The translations under genes were made by a program, and so were the position numbers. The notes under the pieces were generated by a model. The model was given only the letters and a program-made list of their open reading frames with translations. It was not told the DNA's origin and did no database searches. From Paramacrobiotus richtersi (Eukaryota; Tardigrada; Eutardigrada; Parachela; Macrobiotidae), in NCBI GenBank assembly GCA_034698045.1, contig JAQGAU010000347.1, positions 1 through 30,525 of the forward strand: a stretch of DNA of 30,525 bases, in the 5' to 3' direction. The stretch's first letter is position 1. Each line of letters opens with the position of its first letter. Below, one piece after another: positions 1 through 10,060 of this stretch.

Positions 1-870
1 AGTCCTCCAGGTTCAAGCTGGCTTGGAAAACCCGCGCTTTCAGCAGTCCTTTTCATTACACTGTTCAGTTCGACATGCCGGGGCCACCATCCCTTATTGA
101 TACGGCATGACAGGCCGTGGTGTCCATTTGGAAGAACTCGGACTCGGTTGATATTGTCGCAGTGATGTCATATCACGTCATGAGGAAATCATTGAATTCC
201 ATTAACGAATTCCATTTTCGTGTCCGCGAACGACTATCTGTACAGTAGAGAGAACTGGAAAAACCAGAAAATTGCCGGGAAACCTCCGGGAATACAGACT
301 GTACAGATCTGTACTTACGTAATGACATTTGTCATAGCAGAGTAGCTCGAGAATGACAGATGGAGTCGGGCCTGATGGACTTAATCAATTTCATATAAGG
401 CATTGTATATCGAATAAATATAACAAAATAATGAATTATCTTGAATGACCAACTGGACTCCTTATGCAAGTTGATTATCTACAAGACTACATGCTGCCGC
501 AATAAATCGCGCTTTTTTGGACATAAAGTTGCTCCTACTAATGCGTTAAACATTGTGTACTATTGTTGCTGTTAACAGAAATGCTTTGTTGGATTTTGTT
601 GTGTACAGCAGCGTCTTATGAATGATAATCCATATCATATTAATATGGGAATAATGCTCCTCGTCTTATCAAGTAGTGGCACACTTTGTCTTTCCGGTAC
701 AAACAAAGTAATTCAGCAACACCACTTTTTTCGTGTAAGAAAAATGTGTCTCACTTCCACATTACCGGAATGTTGATAAAAACCGCACGTGCCTCAGTGT
801 ACTTCGTTCTTCGAACAAGCATGTTCTTGACGAAACAAACAACATTCACGTGTCAGTTACAGCGAAGTCG
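1..870. other. 5' intergenic flank, no gene seen
   Basis: I see no convincing coding exon in this stretch; open frames here are short and lack splice context or similarity to the other genes. From about 660 onward the sequence resembles the flank of the second GH19 gene (about 3335 onward), for example a shared CTTTCCGGT segment followed by a CAACAC-CACT/TGCT-TTTTTT stretch. The proximal upstream region of gene A is therefore part of the duplicated unit. Confidence 0.5.
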
Positions 871-897
871 GCTGAGTCAGTCGTAGGCGCGCATGCC
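871..897 (+). promoter_or_regulatory. AP-1/Maf-like site plus GCATGCC box upstream of GH19 gene A
   Basis: GCTGAGTCAG at 871-880 is followed by GCATGCC at 891-897. The same pair with the same 20-bp start-to-start spacing occurs upstream of genes B (3460/3480) and D (11140/11160). TGAGTCA is the classic bZIP (AP-1, Maf/CNC) core. Binding by such a factor is inference. Confidence 0.5.
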
Positions 898-1038
898 TGG
901 GAGCTATTTAGCCTTGTGTGCAACTGTTAGAATTATCAGGTCCATCAATTTGACTGTACGAAGAAAACAAAGTGCATTTGCCACGAATACTTAGTTACTT
1001 TGCATTAGAAACACAACAAAATTGCCGGCAAAGCTGGA

Positions 1039-1046
1039 TATAAATA
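1039..1046 (+). promoter_or_regulatory. TATA box of GH19 gene A
   Basis: TATAAATA lies 92 bp upstream of the start codon at 1131. A TCGCAGTG initiator-like sequence follows about 20-25 bp downstream. Gene B has the equivalent arrangement. Confidence 0.6.
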
Positions 1047-1130
1047 CAGCAATCATCGCAGTGTTAAGTGTTCGCATTTTCATCACTAGATAAAGTTTCT
1101 TATGCTTAGTGTGATTTTGTGACCTTCACA

Positions 1131-2216
1131 ATGTTGCCGTACGTTGGCCTCCTGTTTCTCTTTCCTATTCTAACGGTAAGGTGGACAGTTGTTTTATGGC
1201 TGACTGGGCAGATTTACTAGTTATTATGTGTACAGGTTATCAGTGCCCGCGCTACTCCGTTCTGCTCAAATGATGGAGTTTGCACAGAAAATCAAGAATG
1301 CTGCTACGGATATACCTGTAGCAATGGATTGTGCCTCAACCTTAACGAGAGCACAGGAGAAGAAGCTTCCACAAAAAGTGAGTTATTGGTTAACGGTTCA
1401 TTGTTTCAGCTTGCGTTTAACGTACAAGATTTTTTCATTTCGCGGCAATGACTATATGATGATTTCGCTCGCTTTGCAGTCGGAACGTTGTCATGTAAAT
1501 CACATTTGACATTTCCAACTAGTAAACAAGATTTATTGTAACAGAATGTCCATGTTTTACTCTTATGCTACTCTGTCCGTCTTTAACGGTAAATCTTAAG
1601 TTTTTTTCCAGATGGCAATCTAATCAAATGGGACCAATTCCTGCGCGCAGTTACCACAATCGGATACTGGCGCTATCCGACCCCAACAAGTGAGCAATAC
1701 GATCTCCTTATGCGAGATGCCGGTCCCAAAGCCAAGATCACCACCAAACGGGAACTAGCCATGTTCCTCGCCAACGTATTCCACGAAAGTATGGGTATGG
1801 GCGCCATCGAGGAGCTGGGACCACGAGGCCCTTGGGGGCCATATCTCGCGTACGAAAAAGACCCTGCACATCCCGAGCGAGAGTACTATGGACGCGGATA
1901 CCTGATGCTGCGCGGATACCCGGTTTACAAGGAAGTCTCCCTGGGAGTTTACGGGGACGAACGGTTGGTGGAGAATCCAAATTTGCTGGTGAATACGACG
2001 GTGGCGTGGGATACGGCGTTCTGGTTCTGGGCCAACAAGGTGCACAATCAACCAGGCATCGCGGAAGGAAAACTGGGACTGGCGACTAACATCATCACTG
2101 CTGGACGAGAATGTCAGGGTGAAGGTCTTGCCGCTAATGATGAGAGACTGGATATCTACACCAAGATTCTCAAGATTTTTGGTTTGAATGATACACCGGA
2201 CAACAGTGGTTGTTAG
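1131..2216 (+). CDS. GH19 gene A: secreted knottin-like module plus GH19 chitinase/endolysin-type domain
   Basis: Exons 1131-1175, 1236-1377 and 1612-2216 join in frame to 263 aa (intron phases 0 and 1). Exon 1 encodes a hydrophobic signal peptide (residues 1-15). Exon 2 encodes a six-cysteine module with spacing C-x5-C-x5-CC-x4-C-x4-C, the cysteine order of inhibitor-cystine-knot peptides. Exon 3 is a GH19 domain: FHES with the putative general-acid Glu at residue 121, YYGRG at about 154-158, AWDTAFWFW, and a C-terminal Cys that may pair with the Cys in GREC. GH19 enzymes hydrolyse chitin or, in phage and bacterial members, peptidoglycan. Here the usual IQLT/S strand after GRG reads LMLR, and the following Asn is Val (PVY), so activity is uncertain. 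Exon 2 ends in a GTGAG donor and makes codon 63 Asn where gene B has Asp. AATAAA at 2343-2348 is a candidate poly(A) signal. Gene B is the nearest paralogue. Confidence 0.88.
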
Positions 2217-3459
2217 TTTAGGGCTAAAATCAGCTTGAATTGTTTGCCTGAGACTTGTTGCTGAACACTGAAGGCAGTTGTTTGTTTGGTTTAGCTGTTA
2301 GATTGTGATTTTCCAGGGATATTATCAGTTTGCGTGCTTAGCAATAAAAGACAGAAGGCTAGAGTATTGGTTCTATTTGCTCCTGACAAGAAATATGCGT
2401 TATAACGGGTGCCATACGGGCAAAACATGTTTCCGGTGTCGCTTAAGTTTCCAAAGTTTTCATAATATGTCCAGGTGTGAATGGCAGTTACAATAATTAT
2501 TAGTTTATTACTGCTTAAAGTCAGTGGTTACTGAAATAGCGTTGTTCTTTCGGTTTAATGATTTGCGTTTGGTGAAAAAGTAGTACAAGTACCGACAACA
2601 TTCATCATCATTTCATTCATAAAATGCCTAGACATACCTATTGAAAATTTGTCTGCCATCCATTACACGTGTGATGATTTTGAGCAGTCTGTAGTCTGCT
2701 AATGGTATTTACCGACATTTAAAGCCCGAGATTAACAGATCGAATAATTAGCATAAAATTCTGTCGGCTTTATTTAATCGCCAGCCAAAAGATTCTGCGC
2801 GGAACATCAATATAAAGTTACTACCACGTCATTTCATATGTCGTGCAACACCGTCGAATAGGTACAACGTTTAAAGAATGCAAAAACTGCACCAAAGACT
2901 TCCGTGAAAGAAGTACTGAAAAAAGTTCGCGTTACTTACTTTCGAAAGATACCAGATTCTTATTATCGTTAAACATGGCACGTTTTACGCAAAAATCAAT
3001 AGCTAAGTTCACTGGTTTCTAAAATGAAATCTGTGAACTTATCGCCGCGAACATTTTTTTCCGCAAAGGTAATACAACGTTTAGTTTATGGCTGACTGTT
3101 ACATGATAACTGCCGGATTTATCGTTTCAGATTTGTATGTGATTGAGAGCCTTTCAAATTATAAGCCATGTAGTTTTTTGACTTTTTTCGAATAAACCTA
3201 CTCGATCGACACTGTTATTTATGTACAGATACGTAAAAAGCTTTTGCTGCAAAATACTCGGAATTTTAACAGTCTAGTGCACGTTAGAATAATTAATACT
3301 GTTCAGTGCTAATGGCATTATCAATTAATTGGTCGCCCGACTTTGACTTTCCGGTTACACACACACACACAAATTCCGACAACACTGCTTTTTTTGTGAA
3401 TGTCGTTTTGAGAAAGCATGTCTTGTGATACAAACATTAACGTTCAATTAACAGAATCA
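2217..3459. other. Intergenic stretch between GH19 genes A and B
   Basis: The candidate poly(A) signal of gene A is at 2343-2348. A short (AC)7 microsatellite lies at 3357-3370. The right end (about 3335-3459) is homologous to the upstream flank of gene A. I see no gene here. Confidence 0.5.
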
Positions 3460-3486
3460 GCCGAGTCAGTGCTAGGTGGGCATGCC
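3460..3486 (+). promoter_or_regulatory. AP-1/Maf-like site plus GCATGCC box upstream of GH19 gene B
   Basis: GCCGAGTCAG at 3460-3469 (one change from gene A, in the first base of the TGAGTCA core) and GCATGCC at 3480-3486 keep the exact 20-bp spacing of genes A and D. Confidence 0.45.
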
Positions 3487-3630
3487 TGGGAGCTGTTTAT
3501 CGTCTGCAGTTGCAACATTTATCGGCTTCATTAATTTTAAATTGATCATAACAATACAAAGAAAACCAAGACATTTGCCACGTATGGCGCACCTTACCTT
3601 AGGAAGGACAAGAAAACAGCGGCAAAGATG

Positions 3631-3637
3631 TATATAA
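3631..3637 (+). promoter_or_regulatory. TATA box of GH19 gene B
   Basis: TATATAA lies 96 bp upstream of the start codon at 3727, with CAGCAATCGTCGCA downstream matching the gene A promoter (CAGCAATCATCGCA). Confidence 0.6.
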
Positions 3638-3726
3638 ACAGCAATCGTCGCATTGTATGGTATTGACATTTCCTTCACTGGATACATACAAGTTTCTCAT
3701 AGTTGTGCCTATTTGTGAGCCTTGCA

Positions 3727-4811
3727 ATGCTGCTGTACGTGGGCCTGCTGTTTCTCTTTCCGATGCTGACGGTAAGGTAGATTATTGCTTTACGGCTGGA
3801 CGGACGAGTTTACCAAGTCTCTCTGTTTACAGGTCATCAGCGCCCGTACTGCTACTCCGTTCTGTGCAACTGATGGAATGTGCAAACAAAATCAAGAATG
3901 CTGCTACGAATTTACCTGCAACAACGGAGAGTGCCAAAAATTTCACGAAAGCACTGAAGAAGATTCTTCCACGGAAGGTAAGATATGTAACCTGAGTGTA
4001 ATCTGCTAGGTAGTTTCAACTTGATGTGGGTGTTATTTTGTTGGCTAGAACAGTACATGGGAGCCACTTTTATGGCATAAAAATGTTGCTAATTTCTTTA
4101 CTTCGTTAACAATCGTTGTATGAATATGTACGGATATGTATTCATATTTTTGCTTTCTTATGATTGTATCTTTATCATCTACGCTAAATCCGCAGTTTGC
4201 TTCCAGATGGCAGTTTGATCACATGGGACCAATTCCTCCGCGCAGTGACCGCAATCGGCTACTGGCGCTATCCGACCCCAGGAACAAGTCTGTACAAGCT
4301 CCTTATGCGAGATGTCGGTCCCAAAGCCAAGATCACGACCAAACGGGAATTGGCCATGTTCCTCACCAGTGTCTTTCACGAAAGTATGGGTATGGGTGCC
4401 ATTGAGGAACTGGGACCGCGAGGCCCTTGGGGACCATATCTACCGTACGAGAAAGACCCCGCGCATCCCGACCGCGAATACTACGGACGTGGATATTTGA
4501 TGTTGCGCGGTTACCCGGTCTACAAGGAAGTTTCGTTGGGAGTTTACGGGGACGAGCGGTTAGTGGAGAATCCGGACCTGTTGCTGAATACGACAGTGGC
4601 GTGGGATACTGCGTTCTGGTTCTGGGCGAACAAGGTGCATAGTCAATCAGGTATCGCGGAGGGTAAACTGGGAGTGGCGACTAACGTCCTCACAGCGGGG
4701 CGAGAATGCCAGGATAAAGGTCATGGAGCCAATGATGAAAGACTGGATATCTACACCAAGATTCTCAAGGTTTTCCGTTTGAGCGACAAACCCGACAACA
4801 GTGGGTGTTAG
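3727..4811 (+). CDS. GH19 gene B: secreted knottin-like module plus GH19 domain
   Basis: Exons 3727-3771, 3833-3977 and 4207-4811 join to 264 aa with intron phases 0 and 1, as in gene A. Residues 1-15 are a Leu-rich signal peptide nearly identical to gene A. The exon 2 module has the same C-x5-C-x5-CC-x4-C-x4-C pattern, followed by an acidic/Ser linker (ESTEEDSSTE). Exon 3 is the GH19 domain, closely similar to gene A, with FHES, YYGRG, LMLRGY and AWDTAFWFW, and it ends in NSGC. Compared with other GH19 families, the IQLT/S strand is replaced by LMLR and the Asn two residues before the conserved Tyr is Val. ATTAAA near 5010 may serve as poly(A) signal. A and B are a recent tandem duplicate pair about 2.6 kb apart, including their promoters. 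Confidence 0.88.
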
Positions 4812-5437
4812 TTAAGACTTGGTTTTACTGTTGGTTGTCTGCGACTCGTTGCTAAGCAAAAGCTTTTCATGTGGGCTGCTGCGTGTGTTGACGATTTTTG
4901 CATATTCGGCTCAGTTCCAGCAGTGTGACGATTGTGCACTGTTGAGTGGGTACGCCTGTACGATATGTTAATGGACGTGCCAATTTATCACATAAAGCAG
5001 TTCTATCAGATTAAAAACTGACTATGAAAACGTCTCGCATGTGAGCCTTTCTCTGTAAATACTACCCCATAACTCGCGGTCTTTCCTTTGCGCACTTCGT
5101 TTATCTCTCTTGGAAAGCCTACGCATTGTTCGTAAAGATGGAAGAAAGCCATTTACCGATATTTAGCTTTAGTTTGATATGCTCGGTACGATTACTGAAC
5201 TGCTTACCGCATCCAGACTGCTATGTAGAAGCATACAATGGCTGGGAAACGTTCACACGCTGCAAGAACGCGCATTTGGACATCCCAGTCAATTTCGATG
5301 TTGAATTGTTGCCTGATGACATGGAAAGACTGGAACTCAGTTGCCCTCACGACCGCAATCGACCGTACTGCAATGTCCTGCGAGAAAGTTGTGAGCCCAT
5401 TCCTGCCCGTCCTGCTCTCAAATAGATCCATCTGGCT

Positions 5438-5446
5438 CGTCTAAAC
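5438..5446 (+). repeat. Target-site duplication, left copy
   Basis: CGTCTAAAC directly abuts the left end of the foldback element and is repeated exactly at 6653-6661 after its right end. Confidence 0.8.
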
Positions 5447-6652
5447 GGCAGGTCTAAAACCTGGCTATGGCAACTGGCAATGGCACCGCCATCTTGGCAA
5501 CGCCAGTGCTAAAACCTGGCGTTGCCAGGATAAAACCTGGCAGACCCGGGGATAATGTCCCAGTCCCAGCGCGACTGCGCTTTGCCAAATTAAAAGGAGA
5601 GCCCAGTTAGAACATTTCACAATAGCATTTGTGAAAATACCACTCAAGAAGCGGAATGGATTTTTACTTGGCAGCATACGTCAGGATATAGTACGATCAC
5701 TACGATGCACAGTAACCTAGACCCATAGTACGCAACACCAACAATTCTCTTCTAGAAGCGACACTTCAGGCTTTTCAGTTATACTAAATCAATTTAGTGC
5801 ATACTGCGCGGAAACCACAAATTCACTTTACAGTTTTAATTCCAAAGGAGGCGAGTATTTACCGTGTCTTACAAATGGGATTTTACCACAGTACCACAGT
5901 ATGAAGTGGTCACGAAGGAAAAAAAATAATTTCTTAGTTTGAGAAAAACTTCGGGCCACTGGGTGAGTTGTTAATTTACATTTGACCGCAGTAACTGATA
6001 CTGACCGTCGTTCAAAGAATAGATTCCAAACTGGGTCTATTTTTCGCAGACATAAGTATGCTTCGTCGCCTTGTTGCTTATAAACAGCCTGCGCCATAAG
6101 AAAATCATGCAAACTGTTAAGTGATAATAAAAACAACATATGTACATAGCAGTTCCGACTAGCAGCTATCGCTATCCTTTGCAACGCTCGATCCTTACCA
6201 TGTGACAACAAAGAAGGTGATCGGTACTGTACTAGTGATACACAACATGCAACAGCATGTCGCAGAGTTATAATGCCTGCGAAAATGTGTAGTGAGTCAG
6301 CCACCCGCTGCATTAACCATCTTTGTAGGTGGTGCAAAGAACGTACAACGTGTTGCTTACTATGGATCTACTGTCGTAGTGATCGTACTTTATCTTAACG
6401 TAAGCTGCCAAGTAAAAATCCATTCCGTTTCTTGAGTGGTATTTTCACAAATGCTATCGTGAAATATTCTAACTGGGCTCTCCTTTTAATTTGACAAAGC
6501 GCAGTTGCGCTGTGACCAGGACATTATCCCCGGGTCTGCCAGGTTATATCCTGGCAACGCCAGGTTTTAGCACTGGCGTTGCCAAAAAGGCGTTGCCATT
6601 GCCAGTTGCCATAGCCAGTGGCAATTGCCATAGCCAGGTTTTAGACCCTGCC
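5447..6652. mobile_element. Non-autonomous foldback DNA transposon (Mutator-like candidate)
   Basis: The left arm (5447-5713) and right arm (6370-6652) are inverted copies of each other, about 90% alike by eye, both starting GGCAGG(G)TCTAAAACCTGG from the outside. The right arm carries an extra roughly 18 bp (a repeated CTATGGCAA-type segment). A 9-bp direct duplication (CGTCTAAAC) flanks the element. Long terminal inverted repeats with 9-bp duplications are typical of Mutator-like elements; if the first base is counted differently the duplication is 8 bp, which would also fit hAT- or P-like families. The core of about 650 bp holds no transposase that I recognise, so the element would depend on a helper. 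It sits inside the LRR gene. Confidence 0.75.
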
Positions 6653-6661
6653 CGTCTAAAC
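6653..6661 (+). repeat. Target-site duplication, right copy
   Basis: Exact copy of CGTCTAAAC at 5438-5446, immediately after the right end of the transposon. Confidence 0.8.
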
Positions 6662-7034
6662 AGTACTGCCGGACAAAGACCGCCGTATGCCAAATTTTTG
6701 CAAAACGTTAAGCAACACATTACCCACTTGATAATCACACGCAGCAGCGTTATGTATCTGGATGCGGAACTCTTTCGCGGATTTCAAGCTCTAACGGTGC
6801 TTAAGCTAGATAATAACGATATAAAAACCATCTCTCCAAACACTTTCCAGTACCTGGATTTTCCTGTCACCCAGATACCATTTGTGGCGAAGCTCCGGAG
6901 CTGGGCTTGTCTTACAACTACCTAATGGAATTCGACTGGGCCGTTTTGCGTCCAGCTGCACAGTCTTGTACGTCCACATAACATGAAAACAATATGCCAA
7001 GAACCGGGATACAATTTTCTGGTTTTATTTGTAG

Positions 7035-8385
7035 GTCTCTGTTAATGCAATGGAATTACGGCATTAAATCGCTGGTCTGGGCTGGTGAAGAATTTCGAAT
7101 TTCGCTGCGCTATTTCAGTATAGGGAGGAATTCTTTGCGTTCCATACCGACCAAAATCTTCAGCAGTATTATGCCACAGAATTATGCCAGCTATCACTTT
7201 AGCGACACTAAATTATGCTCCAAGCTGGGCTGTTCCTGCTGTGGAATGAAAGACCTTATGCTTTGGCTGTGGCGCATTAACAGTACTACAGAAGGTAGTC
7301 GGGCGACCTTCGTTTGCTGGGAGCAACATTTCAACCTCCACAACTTTCCACATTTCATTCTAGATCTTTACACAACATGTAAGAAAAGCGATCTCGGTCA
7401 GTTTTCGAATAAAGTACTGTATGCTGCACACAAAGACCTAGAAAGCGGATATTGTTTAGAGTCTAGAGATAACAACTGTTTTCCCTTAGGTGAAAAGGGC
7501 AATCGGACGTACATAACGAAGGCACCACAGCCTCTGCCATCCACAGTCATCCCCGTTAGCAGATGCAGCCAAGCCCCTGCCATCAATATTTCTTGCTCTG
7601 CTCCCCGAACTGCCATTTCAGCGCTAAGCTTCCAAACATCCGACGCTACTACCGCCACTGTCTACAGCGACAGCACATTCCGGTGCTCCAGGGTTCTTCA
7701 CGAGCTGCACCACAAAGCAATAGAGCTTGGAGGTCACTCAGTGGCTCTGAGCTCACCCTCTGATTCACCTGTAATCAGCCGTTGCCTGAATGGGATTACG
7801 CACATCAACCAGCTGGACCCCGACAATTCCAACGCCCGGCAGTTAACTTTGCATACCGACTGGAGTGAGCCATGTCAGAACAATTTTGTGCGGTTCTTGG
7901 AGTATGCACAAGAAATTATATCATCGAATAACGGTTTACCTGAACAACCAGTTGACGGTACTCTCATTTCTGGACCAAGTATGACGATTCATTTCCTCGA
8001 TAGTTACCGCACTGAATGCCATGATACGTTTCCGTTGATCGTCAACTGCACAAAGGGGCGTCTTTCGTTCTCTGTAACGAATATTACCGTTACAAATGCC
8101 ACAACCCTTTTCGTGCATGCGGATACCAGTTTGCTGTGCCGGAGAGTGCTGTCCAGTGTATATCACCACATCATGCAAACGAAAGATGCCGTTGCAGACA
8201 CAAGTTACAGTTCGATCGACGCCATTATTGCCATTTGCCATAAAGGTCAAATTGTCGTTTCGCGATACTATCCAGAAACCTCCACTGAAAACAAATTCAA
8301 GCTTTATTCCGGAGTCAATAAACGCTGTCGGGAGCTATTTCGAAACATCTATGGTTCTTTCCATGGTGCCTTACAAGCCAAATAA
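7035..8385 (+). CDS. 3' coding segment of the LRR gene with a duplicated Cys-containing C-terminal domain
   Basis: This stretch is open for 450 codons to a TAA at 8385, starting after a TTTATTTGTAG acceptor at 7034. It begins with LRR remnants (SIGRNSLRSIPTKIF) and a Cys-rich cap (KLGCSCCGM) of the kind that closes LRR arrays. The rest looks like two diverged copies of one domain, about 7590-7930 and about 7980-8350. Each has a Cys, a TxTV/TLF strand, then D-x4-CxRVL followed by a His-rich helix (LHHKA; YHHIM), and a later Cys (SRC; AIC). I do not recognise this domain. Several N-x-S/T sequons fit an extracellular protein. That it stays open over 1.3 kb despite the damage upstream suggests recent inactivation or continued expression. 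Confidence 0.6.
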
Positions 8386-9088
8386 GGAAGTCAGTTAAAT
8401 ACTGTATCGGCAGTCAAAATAGTTTGGATAAGTGATTTGTTTTTCAAGACGGTAGTATAGTTGTACTGAGTGTGCTTTCCGCTCATGGTGGAATAACAGT
8501 GCATGTTGTACTTACGTATCAAGAAAAGAGTCGCTGCAGGATTAGAGAGTACAGTACCGAGGTAGATCAAGTACGCAAATGTTAGCCGGCTACATACATA
8601 CAGTTCCTGCAGTTGTTTTGATGACTCAAATTACAGAAATGTTCAACACACAGCAAACTACCGGGAATGTATAAATATGTTGTTTTGTAAGAAAGGCCGC
8701 TGTTTCATTAGTCTCATGCCTGATTTCGGTAGATTATTATCTTTCAAGCACAGTTTATCAGATATGGCGAAAGAACCTTCCGTAACGGCATGCTATGGCT
8801 GTTGCGCTTATTATGGTCCATGGGACACAAATGCTAGGTTCTGTGAAAACGAAGAACGGAAACTCCCCTCACGGATTTTGCCATTCGATGTGTCTGACTA
8901 ACCATATTCAATGACTAAAATCTGCAGGAACCAGGTTGTTTTGGATAACAGGTAGTTTGATGTTTACGCTACATACACGTAATCACGGTAGCTTACGTGA
9001 TGTTTGTACTGACTTGTTGTGATTACTGATTACTGTTTTCGGAAGCGGACGCCAAATATTTTGTTAGATACTCAGACTCTTGCCGCCA
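8386..9088. other. Intergenic stretch with one arm of a diverged direct repeat
   Basis: The segment 8842-8910 (…GAACGGAAACTCCCCTCACGG…) recurs at 10322-10388 on the far side of GH19 gene C. A 74-codon open frame at 8677-8901 has no splice context or recognisable domain, so I do not call it a gene. Confidence 0.4.
8842..8910 (+). repeat. Direct repeat flanking GH19 gene C, left copy
   Basis: GTGAAAACGAAGAACGGAAA and the following AACTCCCCTCAYGG and TTTGCCATT segments match 10322-10388 at roughly three quarters identity. The pair brackets gene C and could mark an old duplication or a dispersed repeat. Confidence 0.45.
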
Positions 9089-9095
9089 TATATAA
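9089..9095 (+). promoter_or_regulatory. TATA box of GH19 gene C
   Basis: TATATAAGG lies 58 bp upstream of the start codon at 9147. The TGASTCA/GCATGCC pair seen at genes A, B and D was not found upstream. Confidence 0.55.
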
Positions 9096-9146
9096 GGCTT
9101 GATTTCCATCTTTCTAGCTACCATTATTTCAAAACTTTTAGTTAAA

Positions 9147-10060
9147 ATGAAACTTGTATTACGGATTTCACTACTTGTGGTCGCCATGGTAAGTGACTGT
9201 TGTAACAAAGAACGTGGTCGTGATATAGCTTAAAAAACTGAACTTTATTTACAGGTGACCAGCGCTTATTCGATGTGCTCACCGGGCACCGGTCCCTGCC
9301 ACGATGCCTTTTCAGCACCTTCCGACAAAGGTACATTTACGATACCGTTCAATTTTACTACGAATATAAACATGGATCTCGGCGGTGGACAGATGAAAGG
9401 TAAGCTCGGATGAAAAGTGCGCCAGTCCGGTATTCCAAAGTGTGTTCTTTTTCTTCAGACGGGGACGTTCAAATTTCGAAAGACATGTTCCGTCGGGCAG
9501 TGGCCCTAGGTTGGGGCAAACCACCAGGACACGCAACAGACGAGCAGTACAACATCTTTTCGTCGTCTGTCACAACGAAAGCCAAGGTGTCCAGTCAGCG
9601 CGAGTTAGCCATGTTACTTGCTAACATCCTCCACGAATCCGACAGACTGAACTCCACCGAAGAGCATGGACCTCCATACGTCCCAACAGATCAAGACCCC
9701 GCCCATCCTGAACGAAGTTACCATGGGCGTGGGTACCTTAGGCTGCGGGGCTACGAAAACTACAAGAATGCGTCCATCGGTCTTTATGGAGATGATAGAT
9801 TAGTGAAGAACCCGGATTTGGTCAAGAACGAGACGGTGGCATGGGACACGGCTTTCTGGTTCTGGGCTAACAAAATACATGGACAGAAAGGGGTCAGCGA
9901 CGGGAACTTCGCCGTATCGAAAGGAATTCTCAGTAACTATACCGAGTGTGATCAAGATGGAATTTTTAGTCCAGGGATGCAGAGATTCCGCATTTATACT
10001 GAGGTTCTGAATATTGTCGCTCCCGGGGTAACAGCAATGGAATCTGGCTGCCGTGATTAA
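9147..10060 (+). CDS. GH19 gene C: secreted GH19-domain protein with short two-Cys N-terminal segment
   Basis: Exons 9147-9188, 9255-9399 and 9459-10060 join to 262 aa (phases 0 and 1). Residues 1-14 begin a signal peptide. Exon 2 has no knottin module; it carries a Cys pair (YSMCSPGTGPC) followed by a Gly/Asn-rich spacer longer than in genes E-G. The GH19 domain begins in exon 3 with ISKDMFRRAVALGWG, then LHES (putative catalytic Glu), SYHGRG and AWDTAFWFW, and ends ESGCRD. The strand after GRG reads LRLR instead of the family's IQLT/S; Asn is kept in YENY. AATAAA at 10134-10139 fits a poly(A) signal. The gene lies between the broken LRR gene and gene D, all on the plus strand. Confidence 0.87.

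Larger units (their letters stand above)
5138..8385 (+). pseudogene. Secreted leucine-rich-repeat protein gene, interrupted by a transposon and probably inactive
   Basis: The ATG at 5138 opens a frame with a hydrophobic N-terminus and Cys-containing cap (PHPDC, TRCK, ELSC), but an in-frame TAG occurs at 5423. A transposon occupies 5447-6652. After it, the frame that would be continuous with the 5' part reads an LRR (VLKLDNNDIKTI, residues coded at about 6796-6837). A further LRR piece (LGLSYNYL, about 6899) is in another frame, so a frameshift or unrecognised splice lies near 6870-6890. An intron of about 63 nt (about 6972-7034) would restore frame into the last segment, but its donor (GTCCAC) is poor. 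The last segment to 8385 is open. LRR proteins of this type usually bind other proteins outside the cell. A live gene with unusual splicing is the alternative to a pseudogene. Confidence 0.5.

Noticed and set aside
686..886. Short plus-strand frame upstream of GH19 gene A
   Set aside because: It lies in the promoter region shared with gene B, where the frame is not conserved.
5828..6337. Minus-strand 169-codon frame in the core of the foldback transposon, considered as a transposase
   Set aside because: No DDE-type or zinc-finger pattern is recognisable and its composition looks non-coding. It could be a remnant, but there is nothing to support it.
5388..6663. Idea that the transposon sits in an intron of the LRR gene (donor at 5388 or 5391, acceptor CTAAACAG at 6663)
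   Set aside because: The sizes would suit a roughly 60-bp original intron, but joining these sites gives the wrong frame for the LRR sequence and an early stop.
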